Shown here piece after piece: positions 1-12,088 of a stretch of 64,000 nt of DNA. The notes beneath the pieces are model-generated. The model did no database searches and was not told the DNA's origin. It worked only from the letters and a program-made list of their open reading frames with translations. How positions within the stretch are numbered: position 1 is the stretch's first letter; each line of letters begins with the position of its first letter. Source of the stretch: Lepiota brunneoincarnata (lineage: Eukaryota > Basidiomycota > Agaricomycetes > Agaricales > Agaricaceae); assembly GCA_023014365.1 (NCBI GenBank), contig JAEBUN010000003.1, forward strand, positions 2,976,001 to 3,040,000, read 5' to 3'. Made by a program: the position numbers and the translations under genes.

Positions 1-3000
1 AAGTTGAGCTTAGTCAAAACTTCGTGTAATCTCTTCTTCCATTGCCTCCCAGCTTGCTTCAGACCATACAAGGCCTTTCGCAACTTCCAATAACGACCTC
101 CGGTCCCCAACTTCTCAACACCATCTGGTACCTCCATGTATATCTCCTCGTCAAGATCTCCTTGCAAGTAGGCAGCGACGACATCGACTTGATGAATATC
201 AAAGTCTAAATAGGCGGCGAGGGTGAGGAAAATGTGGAGAGTGGTGAACTTGGCGACGGATGAGAAGGTTTCGGTGAAGTCCTCTCCAGGTATCTGCAAG
301 AAGCCTTTAGCTACGATCCGAGCTTTGAACTTAACTCGCTTCCCATGTCCATCCAGTTTCTCCTTGAAGACAATTCGGCTTCCAACCGCTTTCTTTCCCC
401 TGGGTAAGTCGTCCACCCATTCGAAAACGCCAGCCCTCTTCAATTGAGCAAACTCGGACTCGATAGCACTCTCCTACTGCTTCGAGTAGGGAGAACGAAG
501 GGCTTCCTGGTAAGTGCGAGGTTCATCGGCGACAGCAACAAAAGCAAAGTTCACACTTCCATTTAAGGAAAACGTATCATCGATAGCCAAGAAACCAAGG
601 CGCTCGACAGGTTTGCGTACACGATTGGATTTCCTAGGTGCAGGTGGCAGCTGAGGGAGGCTCCCACTTGAAACCTCATAGGGAGGGGTAACCGGACGTT
701 CAACGTCAACGGTAGGCACAGGATCTGGGGGGACAGCCGTGGGAAGAGTGGTGGTTGGACCAAGCTTGGGAACATCCGCTGCAACGGCGTCGTCAACCAA
801 ACGATCAACTGTCTCAGGTGAGACCATCGGTTCATCAACATCCACAATGGCTAACTCGCTGGGGGCATCATCCTCGTAAAACTGGACGTCACGAGAGGCA
901 ATCAACTTGCCATTCTCCAAATCCTCAAGACGATATCCCTTGGCCTCATCGGTCCACCATCCAAGCATCCGAACCTTCACTGCCCTCGACTCCAACTTGC
1001 CTTTACGCACCGGCTTGGGAACATGAGCCCATCCGAGAGATCCAAAGATCCGAAGATGGGAAACATCAGGTTTGCGTCCAGTCCACGCCTCGTAAGGGGT
1101 GATACCCTTTAAACCAGAGGTGAGTGTTAAACTGCGAATGTGGACAGCATACATGAAAGCTTCGCCCCAGAAACGCAGGTTCATGCCACTGGTGTGCAAC
1201 ATGTACCGGATCATCTCGAAGAAAATGGCGATGGCACGCTCAGCGATGCCATTTTGCTCAGGGAGGTAAGGGATAGTCATTTCGTGAATGATGCCATTGC
1301 GATGACAGAATTGATTCATGGCAGAGTTGACAAATTCGGACCCATTGTCACTTCGGAGGCGGCGAGTCTTCAGACCAGATTGGCGTTCCAACATGGCCAC
1401 AATATCCCGAACAGCGACGCCGGCCCCTTCCTTATCCTTCAAGAGGCGACCCACAGGATAACGGCAGCTCACCTCCACAACGACAAGTGCATATAAATAC
1501 CCATCCCAACTTGGAACAGACATTGGTCCAGTCAGGTCAAGTACCAGCAGTTCCATCTTGGAATAACGGCTTGAGCTTACGTCAGGCATAGGCAGACGGT
1601 GAGACTTCCCGTTCGCACAACCGCTGCACAGATGGTCGAACTCGCAAGGTGCGTAAATGTCCAAGCCTTTCACAAGGCGATCACGGCGCATCGAGTCGAT
1701 GATCCGAGGGTTTAAATGACCCATACGACGATGCCACAAATGCATGGATAGTTGCCCTTTAGCAAGGTAAGCCAGATCGCTGCCGATTTTCGTGCATTGG
1801 ATATGATACAATGTACCAGCCGACCCTGCAAGGACCGCTCGGAATAATTCATTGCTGCCTTTTGAGAGTGTCAACTCTTTCGATCCACAACTGCGGTAGC
1901 TCGCTCCCCCTTGTTGTAAAACACCTAAACTGACAAGGTTGGCACCCAGTCGAGGAACGTGAAGGACGTTCTGAAGGGTTATATTGATGTGACCTTTTGG
2001 AAGAATGGAACGGAACATAACTGATCCATAGCCAGCAACGGGGACCCTATTACGGCCACCGACCGTGATATATTCACCATCAGCAGACTCCTGGTAGGAA
2101 ATGAAGAAATCACGATCCATGAACATGTGGGCCATGGCAGCGCAATCTAGCAAGATACCAGAGGCGACAGCTTCATCAGCTGAAGCCATCAACATTACTC
2201 CAACCTCGCGATCGCCAGAGGGTTTTGATTGCTCAACAGCAATATTTGCAGATCCACCCAATTTAGCGGTATTGTCCTTCCCTTTGGACCTCGAAGGGCA
2301 TTCAGGAGCCCAATGTCCCTTTAGGTGGCAGATATGACATTCGGAATCCGGAGGGCGAGCAGGAGTAGTGGATTTCTTTGCCGATTTGCCTTTCCCCTTC
2401 TTTCCCTTCTTCCCAGAGTTCCCATTCCCCACCGACTTGGCAAGCAGGGCCAACTGCTCAGCCTTAACCTTCTTCTCAGACTCCTCAACGAGGCGATCAC
2501 GTTCAGCACGGTCATGCACAGACACAAGCTCAGCAGTGACCATATCCAAGGTGAGAAACTTTCCCTTATCCAAAAGGTTCTGCTTGACGACATCCCAGAT
2601 GGTCGAGCGAGGTAGGGAAAGTAGGATAGCATGGACAACATGAATGTCATCCAACTTCTGGCCTGCTTCTGTGATACGGCGACGGAGGTTCAGGAAGGAT
2701 CTGATGAGATCTGACATGGTGGTACGCTCGTCCCATCTCTTGGTATAGAGTTCCTGATAGTAATAGTGAACATTGATGTTCTGGCATTCGGTGATGTGGA
2801 TCTTGCGAAGATGATCCCACATCTCCTTTGATGTGTCAACATTGGCAACGTGTTCCCGCTGGCCAAACTCAATAGCTCCCCGCATCAAACCCATAGCCGC
2901 ATGATCAGACTTCAACCAACGCAGGTAATCCTGCTTGGATTGGATCCAATCCTTATAGCCCTGGTCAGACGTAAGGAGTGGCTTGTTTTCGGCAGCAACA

Positions 3001-3170
3001 GGAGGCCTCGGAGAGGGTTTAGGGGGGCAGTCTTCCATGCCCTCTACAACAAGCCAGAGAAGTCGAGCTTGGAGGGCAGCCTTCATATTGTCAGACCAAA
3101 CATAGTAGTTGCTACCATTTAATTTGGGGAACTGGAGTGTCACAGACGAGGAATCGCTCTCGGGGCCCAT
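1..3170 (-). pseudogene. copia gag-pol polyprotein, one in-frame stop, 3' end outside window
   Basis: The frame opens at the ATG at 3168-3170 and runs 898 codons to a TAG at 474-476. The same frame then continues to position 1, so there is a single nonsense change, best explained as TGG to TAG. Visible in order: a UBN2-type gag N-terminus, a CCHC zinc knuckle (CHICHLKGHWAPEC), a protease region reading LDCAAMAHM where the family has D-S-G/A, a GAG-pre-integrase with an H..C-x2-C pattern (CSGCANGK), and an rve integrase with D (LDLTGP), D (SDNGSEF) and E (PEQNGIAER). After the stop come reverse-transcriptase stretches such as VDVVAAYLQGDLDEEIYMEV and ALYGLKQAGRQW. The Ser-to-Cys change at the presumed protease active site plus the stop suggest a dead but young copy. 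Product families are clear; activity is inferred to be lost. Confidence 0.9.
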
Positions 3171-3174
3171 AACC
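3163..3174 (-). promoter_or_regulatory. putative primer-binding site of the copia element
   Basis: Directly inside the LTR the minus strand reads GGTTATGGGCCC. The gag ATG at 3168-3170 lies within this motif. Position next to the LTR fits a tRNA primer site; the tRNA itself was not identified. Confidence 0.5.
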
Positions 3175-3536
3175 TAACGAGAATAGAAGTGCGCAGTAGA
3201 TACGTCGGACACGGAATATATAAGATAGGATCACTAGGATCCAGTAAGGAAGACTGAATCAATATTAAACGGAGACACGACGCAACATACTACTCACCTA
3301 GGATCCAGTAAGGAAGACTGGATCCTAGGCCGTTTCGGTAGGCTACTTAAATAAGAGAAAGAAAAACTATGTACTCCTATTTACGCTAGAATGAAAGTAC
3401 ACCTCGTAACCTAGTAGTATAATAAAATTGTTCATTCGTGTACATACAGTGTCCATGGTAAGAGGGAATATGAAATAAGGAAAAAACAATAAACAATCGT
3501 CGAGCTGAACGATCGCGTTTCGACAATTAATCGTTA
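3175..3536 (-). repeat. 5' LTR of the copia element, non-canonical TAACGA..TCGTTA ends
   Basis: The segment between gag and the flanking duplication starts TAACGA and ends TCGTTA, a perfect 6-bp terminal inverted repeat, 362 bp apart. Usual LTRs end TG..CA, so the boundaries are inferred from the inverted repeat and the adjacent primer-binding-like motif. A second possible outer end is at 3542. A TATA-like run lies near 3212-3222. The other LTR is outside the window and could not be compared. Confidence 0.6.
3232..3329. repeat. two tandem hairpin units inside the copia LTR
   Basis: At 3297-3309 and 3317-3329 are perfect 13-bp inverted arms (CCTAGGATCCAGT and its complement) around a 7-base loop AAGGAAG. 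A degenerate copy of the same unit, with the same loop, lies at 3232-3260. Confidence 0.8.
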
Positions 3537-3540
3537 TTGT

Positions 3541-6500
3541 TAGGGGGGATGTTGGACATATTTAGGGCCGGGTGAACTCCATCCAGACGGTGCGTTGTTC
3601 GAGCTATACTGCGAATGGGTACAATCTAGAAGGACGATTCTGTGAACTCTTGGGAGTGCAAAAACAAAAATCAAATGCGCTGAGGGTGATGTCAGGGGTG
3701 ATATAGTGGGTGCTGGGAGTGTGGAGTACATGGCTCGCCAACACCGGCATGGTTGCCGCCTGCTCCCTCGGGAAGCCCACCGGCCCTCGTACTCCCCCTC
3801 CAGCAATGTACTCCTCTCACTCTTTATCTATACCACTGCGGTCCGCACCTTTGGTGCTTTCAACACCCTTCATGCGTCATATCCGCAGATCAGAGAATCC
3901 AAAGGGACGCTTCAGCTGAAAGAACAGGTGCGTACGAGGAATCATACGAGTATGGCGTCGTCGAGTTGACGAATCCACTGCTGTTGGAAAAGAAAGAAGA
4001 AAGTAATTCAATCAGCTTTGTATTTCAAGTGGATATCGTACGTACGTGCATCGTAATCCACCAATGAAACACCGCCTCCAGAGCATCAAGTAACTCCTCT
4101 CATCCCCTGACTTAACACCGATTGCTGTGTCCAGAGAAAGTCAAGGAACAGTCGCACGTATTCGATAACAGAAGCTCAGTTTTCCTTTGACCATTTACCT
4201 TGGGATCGGAATCGGAGCCTTCGACTGGGAGGAGAGTAAGGAGCTGCGACCTACCTCTGGATGTGAGGCAGGGAATTCTGTGAGCAAACTTAATGCCGGA
4301 GACGATATATGCCCCAGTTGAAGTGGCTAATAGCAATAAGTTGCAGTTTTGTAAACAGGGGCCTTGTGGCCTCTCGCCATAGAATGAACTTCCGTCCTCT
4401 CTCGCCTCACCGTGCAACACGTCGCCAGGCAGGCGACAATCTATCACATGGACATTAACAACCATGGCCAAATTGAGAGAATCAAAGTGAGAACACTCTA
4501 GTTGTACGATAGTGCTCCCTAACATTCTCCAAAAACTCGGGGGTTGCAGGAGGAGAAGGTCGGAGGTCTGATCAGGCTGCAGGGACTGTAAGTCATGTTG
4601 GAAGTGCCTAGAGGGCGATCAGTCTCGGTCGGGGGTATCCATGTGTGGATGCCCTTTTGGAAAAAACATTAGAAACTGGTTATACAATGCTGTTCTCTCT
4701 TTTTCGAGAAGTAGTGATAGCGAGGACCCTGTGGAAACATTCCATAAATGGTTGTAACACCGAAGAAAGGATCTACTGCGAGTCAATCCACGCGTCTCAT
4801 ACCCACCACACCTCTCTCGGACCGTGCTATTCCCTTTCGAGCTTGAGGGCCTGGTGTGCCCGATGTATTCGGTACTACCTTTAATTAACTTGCCGCTTTT
4901 CCTTTCTCCGTATGGTCACCAAGCCGTGACAGTCAATCCCACCTGCCACAGTTATCGAGCTCTCCGATAGCGCGAAAATACAAACAAGTTTCGATGCGAA
5001 GAACAACTGCCATGTCGTCAAATGCGAGTCGTGCAACCGTACACTCACAGGGCGGCCCGTAAGAGAAAAATCCACCACCAGAATCAATGACATTCATGAC
5101 AACTGAGATTTAAACTAATGTGGGCTCGAGTTCCAGTGTCAAGATTCCACATCGCAGGCCCGAGAAACCCCCCCTATCCGCTTCTAAACATGCAGCAATG
5201 AACTCCCTTCGAACCACCTCTAACTGTCCCGGTCAATGGCTACAGTTGAACACCCGGCTCAGTCTGGGACACACATCCTTTCAGAATTCAGCTTTCGGAA
5301 CGAGATCTTTGCTGGACACTGTTTGCTCTGAATAGCAAGACCGGCAGAATCGTAGTTCGAGCTCAGATCCGTCCATTAACTCATCACAGCACTGAGGCAG
5401 GAACACGCGATCCATGAGCCCCGACTATGCTCACTTGACACCCACTCGATAGATTAAATTTGGGCTGTGAGGCTCTATGACTAGGGATAATTCTTCCCTA
5501 ACTTGGAGGGTCCTCACAGGGCCGTCCGAGGGGGCTGACTCAGCGCGCTGCTCGGGGAAGTCACCCTTCAGTGGTATCAACTGTTTGACATGTCATTTCC
5601 AAAGGGAAAAGAGAGATGAACAGTCGAACTTAGAATCAGCCATTCATATAGACCTCTCTCAAATTTGCTAGCCCTTACTTTTACCAAGCTGGCACACTGT
5701 GTCGGAAAAAGCCGAAAATCGTGAACACCAAAAGTCAACATAATGGAATTAGAGCACTGGGAGCTGGGTAATGCTAAGTAATAAATGTTATAAATACCAA
5801 TATATTTGTCAGCTTTAACTGACTGACTTAATGACAAGCTGAAGTGTTATAGTGCATTACAATGCCCCTAAGCTGGCTCAGGGCTGTGTTTGACTACGGG
5901 CTGGATCTTTTTTCGTTTGGTTGCCTTTCCTGGTCTGACTTGTGGATCCCCCTATGGGCCTGAATTCCGGTGGTGCAGTTTGGTGCTTTACTGGTTCTCT
6001 GGCTGCTGTGGGGGGCTTGCCTGCTGCTGAGGTATTCTGGGCTGTGTGCCATCACATCGTTAGCATAAATGGCTGGGAATAGAGCGTGTCCGGGCATACT
6101 ATTCGTCATCTTGTTTCTGTTATCCAGTCAATAAATGAATAGACATAAGGCAGTCATATACAAATACCTTGAGGGAGCTTATTTTCCAATTTGTGTATTG
6201 AACGGGTGTAGACGCCCTCTGTGTGGTTTCTGGGAGACAGGAGAAGGGAGTGGTTGATAGATTAGGTGATTCTGAAGAACATATGCTCATATACTATCTA
6301 TCAGTGGGTCCACGTCCACGGAATTTTGTGGCTGTTCGGAGCATAGCGTAATATATATAGCAAAGGGTAGCACTAGCGACTGAGTGACATGGTATATCGT
6401 TTCAGTACTTGTATCAGAAAACCAGGTTGCTCTTTAATTGGATGCGGATCCTCAGATGTAGACTACCCCGTCGGGGATATCTCTCTTCTATGTATGCTAC

Positions 6501-9490
6501 AATAGGCTACGATACATCACCACTCCTCCAAGGTAGCAGTGTTCGCGATCCTGACTCTTGACACGAGTGTAGTACGATGAGGAATGGGGGCGGAGCAAGG
6601 AGACTTGCCGGTGAGGCCGGGAGCAAGAGCAATATATGACCATGGCTTCCCTTGGCTTCCTGCTTACACAAGTGGAGTCTTGCCGAGAGGCGATGACTGG
6701 AACAATACACCCTGGTTTGTGCCTCAATTGCCGTCGTTCATCGATAAGGGCGGGATAGCAATTTTGGAGAATCAGAAGTTACAACGCTGTCAGGTGTATT
6801 GATGATTCTCGCGTAAGGTAGAATATTATGTTCGGGGTCAGGGGTATCTGACAATGCACTGTCTCTGAGTCAGGTTGCGAATCAAGTACAGAAAGATGAT
6901 TCCGAGGGCACTGTGGGTTTATTCCCCAAATGCCAATGTCCTCAAAGGTGATCATTCTCCACATAAATAGTATTTCACTTTATAAAGGGGCACAGCTGAT
7001 CGAGCTCAATCCACCCGACACGTCGGTCCTTTGCCAGTCCGTAAGATCAATGAACGTTGGTGAAGATAGGGAGTAATCAGTAGTGAGCTCTGCCCCTGTG
7101 CAGCCAAAGCCTCCTTTTGTCGACGTTGTTCAGCAAGTGAGAACTTGTACACGAACAAGCATGAGATACTCGCTCAAGCGCCACACAAGCAACATAGCTC
7201 ATCGTCACGTTCTTTGTTTTACCCCCCAGGAAGGAAAACCCCCCGGTGAAACGACGTATGATCGACTGTAGTCGTAGGGAGGACGAACACTAGCACATTG
7301 GTCATCAAAGCTGCACAACACAACTTCACCGATGTTCAGCAATCCCTGTGATACATGAAAATGATCCTCAGGAGTCAGCAACAAGTCACCGATGATTCAA
7401 GTCGGGTATAGTAATACGTCGGGTTGAAGTGGCGGCGTAATATGTGCGATCGGTACCCGTGGGAGCGCTGTATGCGCCCCGGAAGTGAATCTTGGGCAGA
7501 TTTTTGTTCATTCGGTGCGATTTGAATTACGGAAAGGAACGTACAATCGAAGGTCGGGTTCTTCGTATCTCGGGCACACTCACTGGGTCATCACAACCCG
7601 GAAGTGCAATAGATCGTCGCACGGAACAACAGCTGTATGTAATCAACAAGGAGTCAAGGCCGGTGAACTCGGTCAGCGTCGACGTCATGCTCGCAACTTT
7701 GATTGACTGTCGTCCAGCTAAGAACACTCACTCACAAATGGGAACAGCTGACCTTGCGTGCGAGTGCTCGTTTGAACGAGAAGGTTTCCCACTTCGGATC
7801 TTGAGAACGTGCATCAAATAAAAACCTATTTGTCGACAAAAAACACTTAGAGTGCTACCATCGTCGCAATATTACGCGACTGTAATATGACGGTGCGGAT
7901 GCTCCGACGTCAGTGAGGGATGGAAAGCATATAGTCACGCCACCTGCAGCGATGGAATTTCTTCATTGTGCAAAAGCAATTAGCCGGGGACAGCGGCACT
8001 GAACGGGTCTCTAATATTCTAGTACCTTAACCGGTACCTCTTCTGATACTTCTAATCCGCCATCTCGTATTTAAGGAACTTTTGCCATAGAGATGATAAA
8101 CGACACGCTGAAGTCGGGCCATCATGCGTAGGTGAATGAAGTCTTCTAAGTTAACCACCTTACCTTTCTATCATTCTCCGTAATTTCCAGTCGAAGCCCA
8201 TCCCGAACCATTTGCACCTAGTTCCTCCCATACCTCTAGGACCAGCCGATCCTGAGCCCGCTGAGCTCCAATTTAAACCAAAGATCTAGCCCGGAATGCT
8301 TCACCCTACAAAAGGAGAAATGCATGAAAAGCACCTCCACCCGTTAGTGAATACTATCACGGCATCCTTTAATAACCACGGATCCGAGAGATGGCAGGTA
8401 ATTTGCCCTGTCGCCCTCCCAGCCAGGATACAATGCACAGAATACTCCATACAAACAGTTCTCTGTGTATGCGGATACGGTGAGATCATGAACGTACTAA
8501 TACTGACTGAAGGCGTGTCGGATTAAAGGGAGCACCCAGCTCGTAGTAGAGTCCGGCTGGAGTTTCATAAAGTATTCGGTAGATGGGCGAATAACGCATG
8601 GATAACGTGTTGAGGATCCCCGATGAAGTGATCCTGCTCTGACCATGAAAGCATATGCAGTGCAGGTATTCGCATGTATTGGAGTGTGGTTACGCATGAT
8701 GGGTTGTCGTAAAGTTGCCACGATAGCGTATGCAAATGATGAAGAGAGTGGTGGGTGGTTGTGATTAGGAAGGTTAGGGTCGGCTATTGCGTCATCGGGA
8801 GATTGTAATTTAAAGTGGATGAGGTTGGGATATTGTATGAGCAACCTGACACAGATGGGGACGAAGGCGAGTTCGAGGTGGGTTTAACAGTTCGAGTGGT
8901 CGAATGTTCCTGGAATATTCGCTGTTAAAGAGTACGGATCCTCCCGATTGGAAGGAGTGGAAGTCGAGACTAATATTGAATGGAAGCATTTCGCAAGTAG
9001 GCTCGAGGATGCGAGGAATGCGATCTGCGTTGTCTTTGTCGACATGGACCTAGCCGCTGTTCCATTACTGCGGTGTTGGGCAAGAGACCTGGCGTCAGTA
9101 CGATGAGACGTGACTGAAAGTCAAGATTGGGTGTGTGACCTGGCGGCATGGGGCGCGAGTATTCATGGGAGTGCGCTGACGGGCAGCGCAAGTTGTATTC
9201 TTGGCAGTGGACGGATTTAAAGATGAGAGTGTGTGTCTCTGGTGGCAGGGCGGAAGCCGACGCATGTTGCGTCGACCTCGTCTTTGTTCCTGTGAGCCTC
9301 CGACATGTGAGCGAAAGTCAGCGTGTGATCATGTAATATCAGTTTTTTTGGTATTCAGTGTCATTGCCCCGAGTGCTAAAACGCGGCGGGCCCATTGTAT
9401 CAACAGATGGACTATCTACATGGGCAGAGGTCTGTAAAGAATGTGCAGGTTTCTAGTAGGTATGGTGCACTCTATGTGTCAATGGGGGAG
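3541..9490 (+). repeat. degraded segmental duplication A, copy 1
   Basis: This stretch aligns by eye, in the same orientation, with 10262-16330. Matching anchors are 3541/10262, 4140-4440/10960-11260, 5577/11535, 6050/12405, 6417/13290, 6770/13655, 7083/13935, 7430/14275, 8280/15130 and 9400/16240. Changing offsets show several insertions and deletions. About 4600-5570 has no counterpart in copy 2. It begins with a purine run and TGTTGGAC, like a polypurine tract followed by a copia-type LTR start. No intact gene was found; the one recognisable relic is an F-box gene at 8100-9306. Confidence 0.8.
8100..9306 (-). pseudogene. F-box protein relic, duplication A copy 1
   Basis: The minus strand starts at an ATG at 9304-9306 with the same N-terminal residues as the better-preserved copy at 16108. 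Compared with that copy it has lost roughly 100 bp covering the leader helix and F-box core. Remaining stretches resemble the post-F-box region of agaricomycete F-box proteins, with frames interrupted by stops, including one where the family has a conserved Trp. The frame at 8497-8844 reads IQYPNLIHFKLQSPDD, typical of the leucine-rich part behind such F-boxes. Family proteins are SCF ubiquitin-ligase adaptors; this copy cannot make one. Confidence 0.6.
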
Positions 9491-10261
9491 CAACTCAAGA
9501 CGTTGATCCCCGGCGACCGCAAATGTTGTCCTGTTCCTGAGATGACTCGAGGAGAACGCCACAGGGCCAATTTCATGCATTTCATTCTCTGTTCCCCCTA
9601 TATTCGTCCTACATTCAATCGTACTATTCCATGCCAATGCGCACTGGTGCGTAAATGACCTGCACGGAAGCCCAGCAGCCATAACCCGGGATCCTCTGGA
9701 TGTCCTGTGCCATAACGGCCGGCTGCGCAGTACTCCCTTTCCGGCCACTGAGATACACCAGTGTAACTCCTGTGACTGCTTCACCACCTCACATACTAGC
9801 GAATAATACAACATTGCCTGGCAGCCTGAGTCTGGGAAGGGGGTAGTTCGTGAGTAGGTTTAATGGCGTCGATTCGTGAGAACTAAGGATCAAAGAACAA
9901 GCAGTTCGGGTGAGCTTATTCCCCGGTATACCCAGCCTTCTCCCGTCGGCTCCGGGACATCTGTAGGGAAAGGTGTGCCACCTTGGAGCCCAAGTTTACG
10001 TTCAATTCTGGGTGGCTCAGGGTGGACTGGGCGTTGGGGGTGCAGGAAGAGCCGTGTGGCATGGCGCGGGATGGGTTTTAGCCGGAAATCGTGGGGGGTG
10101 GAGAGGTAGGGTGGTTGTCATAGAGGCGGTCACCGTCTACGTTCATCTCTGTTTGGCTGCCTGACTTTCATGCGTCGTTCATTGACTCCACAAGGAGGCA
10201 TGCAATGTAGGGGCATTGGAAAATCCCAAGTCACAAGTGTCATGGAGTATTGGTCGTTCCG
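9491..10261. other. unique spacer between the two halves of duplication A
   Basis: No counterpart of this stretch was seen in copy 2, and no recognisable protein or RNA gene. Short open frames near 9876-10164 have no family-like motifs. It ends at the purine run that begins copy 2. Confidence 0.5.
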
Positions 10262-12001
10262 ATTTAGGGGGGATGTTAGAGACATGATTAGGGCCAGAGG
10301 TCATGACTTCATCAAGATGGCGCATTTTTTGAGCCATATTGCGAGTCAAGTACAACAAAGAAGGACGATTCTGTGAACGCCTGGGAGTGCAAGAACAAAA
10401 ATAAAATGAGCTGAAGGCAACACCAGGGGTGATCTAGTGGATGCTTGGAGTGTGCAGTACATAGCTCGTCAATACCAACACGGTTGCTGCCTCTTCCCTC
10501 GAAAAGCCCACCGGCACTCGTATTCCCCTCGAGCGGTGCTCTCTTCCCGCTCTCCATACCTGTGCGATCCGCATCTCTAGTGCTTTCAACACCCTTCGTC
10601 CGCCATTTTCATAGATTAGAAATTCTGGCGGGACGCCTCGACTGAAAGAACGTTCGCATACAAGGAATTATATGAGTACGGTGTTGTTGAGTTGACTCGT
10701 CAACTGCTGTTGAAAAAAGAAAATGAAGATAATCTGATTGGCTTTGCATTTTAGGTGAATATCGTACGCACGTGCATCACAATCCAGAGCATGAAGTAAC
10801 TCTTCCCGCACCCTGATTTAACACCGACCACACGGCTCGACAAAAGCCGATAGATCAAGGGGGGGGGTACTCGGGAGGCACATATGCCTTTCCAGGGTAT
10901 CCTATTGTTCCATCTGACCCATACTTTCGACTCGTCAGATTTCTCTTCCGATATTTTGTGTGCAGAGAACAGTTGCGCGCACTCAATCACAGAAACTCAA
11001 TCCTCCTTTGACCATATACTTTGAGATTGGAACTGGAGCCATTCAACTGAGAGGAGAGTAGGGAACTACAACCACGCAGCTTACCTCTGGATATGAGGCA
11101 GAGAATTCCGTGAACAAACTTAATGCCGGAGAAGATATGCGCCCTCAGTTGAAGTAGCTGATAGCAACGAGTCGCGGCTTTGTAAACGGAAAACTTGTGG
11201 CCTCTCGCCACAGAATGAACTTCTGTCCTTTTTCACCTCACCACACAACACGTCGTCAGGCAGGCAAAAGTCTATCACGTGTAAAGAAAATCAATGTGAG
11301 AATACCTTGGTTGTACAATAGTATTTCCCAACATTCTCCAAAAACAAGAGGGTTGCAAGAGTAGAAGGATGGAGGTATGATCAGGCTGCAGGGACTATAA
11401 GTCATCTTGGAAGAGCCTAGAGGGTGATCAGTCTCGGTACAAGACCCTGCGTGGATACCCTTTTGGAAAAATATCAGAAATTCGTTATATCTTTATTTAT
11501 CAACGTCCGATATCCTTTACGAGCAGTAGTGGTATCATCGACTTGACATTTCATTTCTAATTGGGAAAAGAGAGGTGCACAGTCGATCTTAGAACCAGCA
11601 CCCACTCCCGGATTTGCTGGAACACCGGAAGTCAACAACACGTCAGGGTACATTGATGATTCCGGTGTAAGGTGCAAATTAAGTTTGGGGTCAGAGGTAT
11701 TTACCCATTCTGACAGTGTATTGTCTTTGAGTCAGGTTCAAAAACCAAGTACGGAAGATGATTCTGAGGGCACTTCGGAACTATTCTCAAATACCAAAGC
11801 CCTCAAAGGTGATCATTCTCCGCACAGATAGTATTTCACTTTATAAAAATGCACAGCTGATCGAGCTCATTCCACCAGACATCATAAGATTAAGGAACGT
11901 TGGTTAAGAGAGAGAACAATCACTAGCGAGCTTTGCCCCTGTGCAGCCAAAGCCTCTGCTCGCCAACGTTTTTACTGAGTGAGAACTTCTACACAAGCAA
12001 C

Positions 12002-12088
12002 GAAGCTGAGGATTTCTTACCTCGGTTGGATCTTGAAGATGTTTTGCTGAATATGGATGACATTACAGATGACGAGGAAGAGCCCTAG
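12002..12088 (+). pseudogene. isolated acidic C-terminal tail of an unknown protein
   Basis: One frame reads EAEDFLPRLDLEDVLLNMDD and continues with ITDDEEEP and a TAG at 12086-12088. The biased, protein-like composition ending in a stop suggests the terminal piece of a larger gene, perhaps a transposase, left here by an insertion. It interrupts the match to copy 1. No family can be named. Confidence 0.35.

Larger units (their letters stand above)
1..3536 (-). mobile_element. Ty1/copia LTR retrotransposon, cut by the left window edge
   Basis: A minus-strand element reads gag, protease, integrase, reverse transcriptase, which is the Ty1/copia order. Its 5' LTR (3175-3536) lies at the high-coordinate end and a primer-binding-like stretch follows at 3163-3174. 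The reverse transcriptase runs off position 1, so the RNase H, the 3' LTR and the left target-site copy are outside the window. The element abuts the start of the degraded duplication at 3541. Confidence 0.93.

Noticed and set aside
1..3170. Plus-strand ORFs opposite copia gag-pol (for example 755-1102, 1140-1496)
   Set aside because: Complement shadows of the polyprotein without family features.
4112..4525. 137-codon minus ORF in duplication A copy 1
   Set aside because: The matching stretch in copy 2 (10987-11211) has indels not respecting the frame.
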